Below are positions 5,292 through 6,869 of a DNA stretch of 6,869 bases, in pieces. Made by a program: the position numbers and the translations under genes. Each line of letters opens with the position of its first letter. The first letter of the stretch is position 1. The stretch is from Ornithinimicrobium sp. (GTDB taxonomy: Bacteria; Actinomycetota; Actinomycetes; Actinomycetales; Dermatophilaceae). The DNA is taken from positions 1 through 6,869 of the forward strand of contig JASKZT010000284.1 of assembly GCA_030145965.1 (NCBI GenBank), written 5' to 3'. Below the pieces are notes generated by a model. It had not been told where the DNA came from. It did no database searches and saw nothing but the letters and a program-made list of their open reading frames with translations.

Positions 5292-5798
5292 ATGGTCACG
5301 ACGGACCCCGGGTACACCGAGTTCGTCCTCGCCCGGCAGGCGCGCCTCCGGCGAGCGGCCTACCTGATGTGCGGCGACCCCGTGCTGGCCGAGGACCTGC
5401 TCCAGGAGGCGCTCATCGCGCTGGCCTCGCGGTGGGAGTCGGTCGAGAACCCGGACGCCTTCGTGCGCCGTGTCGTCTACCGCCAGCGGGTGTCGCTGTG
5501 GCGCAAGCAACGTCACGAGGTGGTCGCCGGGCAGCTGCCCGAGGGATCGGTGACCGACGGTGCCGACGAACGGGCACGCGACCAGGAGGTGCACGAGGCC
5601 CTGCGAGCCCTTCCGCCGCGCCAACGGGCCGCCCTGGTGCTGCGCTACTTCGAGGATCTCACCGAGGCGCAGACCGCCGAGGTGATGGGCGTGCGCACCG
5701 GGACCGTCAAGAGCCTCTCGCACCAGGCGGTGGCGCGGATGCGTCAGGAGCTGCAGGCCCGACGGGCCGAGCAGCGGCAGAAGGAGGGCACGCGATGA
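5292..5798 (+). CDS. SigE-family RNA polymerase sigma factor (sigma-70, ECF-like)
   Basis: This 168-residue protein has the two-domain layout of ECF sigma factors, with regions 2 and 4 only. The start FVLARQARLRRAAYLMCGD (11-29) is characteristic of the actinobacterial SigE-family (SigE_fam_strep type). Region 2 continues through AEDLLQEALIALASRW (33-48) and NPDAFVRRVVYRQRVSLWRK (53-72), which cover core-polymerase and -10 binding. A short acidic linker (about 83-100) leads to region 4, ALRALPPRQRAALVLRYFED (103-122), with the helix-turn-helix TEAQTAEVMGVRTGTVKSLSHQA (124-146) for -35 recognition. The C-terminus is basic and charged. It has a strong Shine-Dalgarno site and overlaps the membrane-protein gene by ATGA, so the two are probably translated together. 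The candidate ECF promoter upstream suggests self-activation. The signal it responds to is not visible here. Confidence 0.92.
   Translation: MVTTDPGYTEFVLARQARLRRAAYLMCGDPVLAEDLLQEALIALASRWESVENPDAFVRRVVYRQRVSLWRKQRHEVVAGQLPEGSVTDGADERARDQEVHEALRALPPRQRAALVLRYFEDLTEAQTAEVMGVRTGTVKSLSHQAVARMRQELQARRAEQRQKEGTR
5781..5787 (+). promoter_or_regulatory. Shine-Dalgarno site of the META-domain membrane protein gene
   Basis: AAGGAGG lies 7 nt before the ATG at 5795, inside the last codons of the sigma gene. The site and its spacing are near ideal. It fixes the start at 5795 and supports efficient initiation of the second gene in the pair. Confidence 0.8.
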
Positions 5799-6869
5799 CC
5801 GAGCTGCAGGAACGCGAGCTGCACGACCTGCTGGAGCGCGTCTCCGAGATCGGCGGCCAGGTCGACGTGCACGAGCACTGGGTCGCGGGTCGCCGTCGCC
5901 GCACCCGCCGCGGGGCAGGGGTGGCGCTGGTCACCGGCCTCGTCGTCGTCGCGGCCGTCGGTGCGCTGGCGCAGACGGGCGTCATGGGCGGGTCGGGGGC
6001 CACCCCCACCGGCCCCGCCGCGGTGCCGGACCGCCTGGAGACCTTCGTGCTCGCGGCCCCCGGTGCCACCGGGGACCCCGAGGCCTCGGGTCTGCGGGTG
6101 GCGACGGCGCAGGGCCTGGCGGGCACGTCATGGACCCTGCGGGAGGGACTCTGGCAGGACGAGGCGTCCGCCTCCGACCTCACCGGGACGACGGCTCCGA
6201 CCGTCGTGACCTTCGGCGACCCCACGCTCGGCGGCGGCTGGGGGATGACCATCGGCAGCTGCGGGTCGGCGGCGCTGCCCGGGCCGGTGCTCGACGACCG
6301 CGGGCGCTTTCCCGCCGCCGTGCCGGTCAGCGACGACGTGGGTTGCTCCGAGGACGTGCAGGTCGCGGAGGACTTCTGGGTCCAGGCCCTCGCCGGCGGC
6401 GGCCAGCTCACCCTCGCGGGCGACGGCGGGTGGCTGCTGCTCTCGGTGGCGGCACCGGCACCACCGGCTCCCGCCGTCACGGACGACCCGACGACGGTGC
6501 CCACGGCGACGGACGACGGCACGGCGGAGGGCACGGACGAGGCCACGGCGGACGCGGGGACCGAGGCGCCGACCGCCACCTCCGCGGCACCGCCCCGCCC
6601 GGGCACCCCGACGCCGACCACCACCACGACCACGCCCACGCCCACGACCACGACCGCGCCCACGCCGCCGGCGCCCGCCCCGACGAGCGCGCCGTCCCCG
6701 ACCGGCGACCCCCGGACCGCCGCGCCGACCCCCACCGCAGCGCCCCCCGACCCGGCCACGCCTGCCCCGACCCCCACCCCGCCGGCGGGTCCGACCGCGC
6801 CCCCCCCCGGCCGGCCGCCCCCCCCCCCCCCCCCCCCGCCCCCCCCCCCCACCCCAGGCCCCCCCCCCC
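5795..6869 (+). CDS. Single-pass membrane protein with META (HslJ-like) domain, co-encoded with the sigma factor (3' truncated)
   Basis: The frame is open for 358 codons to the window end. Residues 1-40 are a charged cytoplasmic head ending in RRRRTRR (33-39). Residues 42-60 form one TM helix, and the positive-inside rule puts the rest outside the membrane. Residues about 108-218 look like a META domain: LAGTSWTL at its start, VVTFGDPTLGGGWGMTIGSC (137-156), VGCSEDVQVAEDFWVQALAG (182-201) and LTLAGDGGWLLL (205-216). Cys156 and Cys184 fall where META domains have their conserved cysteines. From about 220 the chain is acidic, then Thr/Pro/Ala-rich (PTPTTTTTTPTPTTTT, 271-286), like a wall-spanning linker. 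The ATG overlaps the sigma stop (ATGA) and follows AAGGAGG. Its position suggests an anti-sigma or sensor partner, but no zinc anti-sigma motif (HxxxCxxC) is present, so that role is inference. The last ~20 residues come from poly-C sequence and are unreliable. Confidence 0.75.
   Translation, partial: MTELQERELHDLLERVSEIGGQVDVHEHWVAGRRRRTRRGAGVALVTGLVVVAAVGALAQTGVMGGSGATPTGPAAVPDRLETFVLAAPGATGDPEASGLRVATAQGLAGTSWTLREGLWQDEASASDLTGTTAPTVVTFGDPTLGGGWGMTIGSCGSAALPGPVLDDRGRFPAAVPVSDDVGCSEDVQVAEDFWVQALAGGGQLTLAGDGGWLLLSVAAPAPPAPAVTDDPTTVPTATDDGTAEGTDEATADAGTEAPTATSAAPPRPGTPTPTTTTTTPTPTTTTAPTPPAPAPTSAPSPTGDPRTAAPTPTAAPPDPATPAPTPTPPAGPTAPPPGRPPPPPPPPPPPPTPGPPP
6604..6670 (+). repeat. Low-complexity ACC/ACG/CCC codon repeat encoding a Thr-Pro tract
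   Basis: Imperfect repeats of CACGAC and CACGCC hexamers encode the Pro-Thr-rich stretch of the META protein tail. Such tracts vary in length through replication slippage and often mark extended wall-spanning linkers in actinobacterial surface proteins. Confidence 0.65.
6800..6869. other. Poly-C-dominated window end, probable sequencing/assembly artefact
   Basis: C runs of 9 (6800-6808), 20 (6818-6837), 12 (6839-6850) and 11 (6859-6869) fill the end of the window, unlike anything earlier. They read as poly-G on the other strand, which is what dark cycles of two-colour sequencing chemistry produce. A true poly-proline stretch is possible, but actinobacterial genes normally mix CCG and CCC codons, as this gene does before 6800. 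The sequence and reading frame here should be treated as uncertain. Confidence 0.7.

Noticed and set aside
3921..5723. 600-codon reverse-strand open frame opposite the nitronate monooxygenase and sigma genes
   Set aside because: It crosses two clear forward genes and intergenic DNA and has no recognisable domain.
5707..6852. 381-codon reverse-strand Gly/Val/Ser-rich open frame opposite the META gene
   Set aside because: The forward frame has the Shine-Dalgarno site, the ATGA overlap, a TM helix and a META domain. The reverse product is the low-complexity mirror of the Pro/Thr tract.
1..6869. CRISPR arrays, tRNA/rRNA genes, insertion sequences, phage or toxin-antitoxin modules
   Set aside because: No spaced direct repeats, cloverleaf-like segments, transposase motifs or terminal inverted repeats were seen. 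Coding density is high and composition is uniform until the poly-C end.

Overview
The window comes from a very GC-rich actinobacterium, most likely of the Micrococcales type (Intrasporangiaceae/Ornithinimicrobium-like or similar). This rests on almost exclusively G/C third codon positions, frequent GTG starts, 1-4 nt gene overlaps, apparent leaderless genes and a SigE-family sigma factor. The genus is inference. All the genes look chromosomal. There is no sign of phage, IS, CRISPR, tRNA or rRNA.

Layout. A C-terminal scrap of a forward gene (1-55) converges with a reverse-strand two-domain rhodanese of the 3-mercaptopyruvate sulfurtransferase type (62-961). A 14-bp palindrome contains both stop codons. 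A 78-bp divergent promoter region (962-1039) then separates the rhodanese from a forward cluster of five tightly packed genes: a UlaG-like metallo-beta-lactamase-fold hydrolase (1040-1873), a DUF2277 protein (1905-2171), an uncharacterised HEXXH protein (2171-2806), a dNTP triphosphohydrolase dgt (2803-4125) and an FMN nitronate monooxygenase (4122-5150). The last four genes overlap by 1 or 4 nt at each junction (TAGTG, GTGA, GTGA), so translational coupling is likely. An internal leaderless-type promoter may also drive dgt separately.

A 141-bp gap with a candidate ECF promoter leads to a second unit: a SigE-family RNA polymerase sigma factor (5292-5798), overlapped by ATGA with a single-pass membrane protein (5795 to the window end). 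That protein has a short cytoplasmic head, a TM helix, an extracytoplasmic META (HslJ-like) domain and a long Thr/Pro/Ala-rich tail. Its position is that of an anti-sigma or sensor partner, but it shows no zinc anti-sigma motif. This pair is the least ordinary part of the window.

Two translation-initiation styles coexist. The rhodanese, the MBL protein and dgt each have a TANNNT -10-like hexamer 6-7 nt before the start codon and no convincing Shine-Dalgarno site, which is the leaderless layout. The sigma factor and the META protein have strong purine-rich Shine-Dalgarno sites. The last ~70 bases are dominated by runs of 9-20 C and probably include sequencing or assembly artefact, so the end of the META protein should not be trusted.
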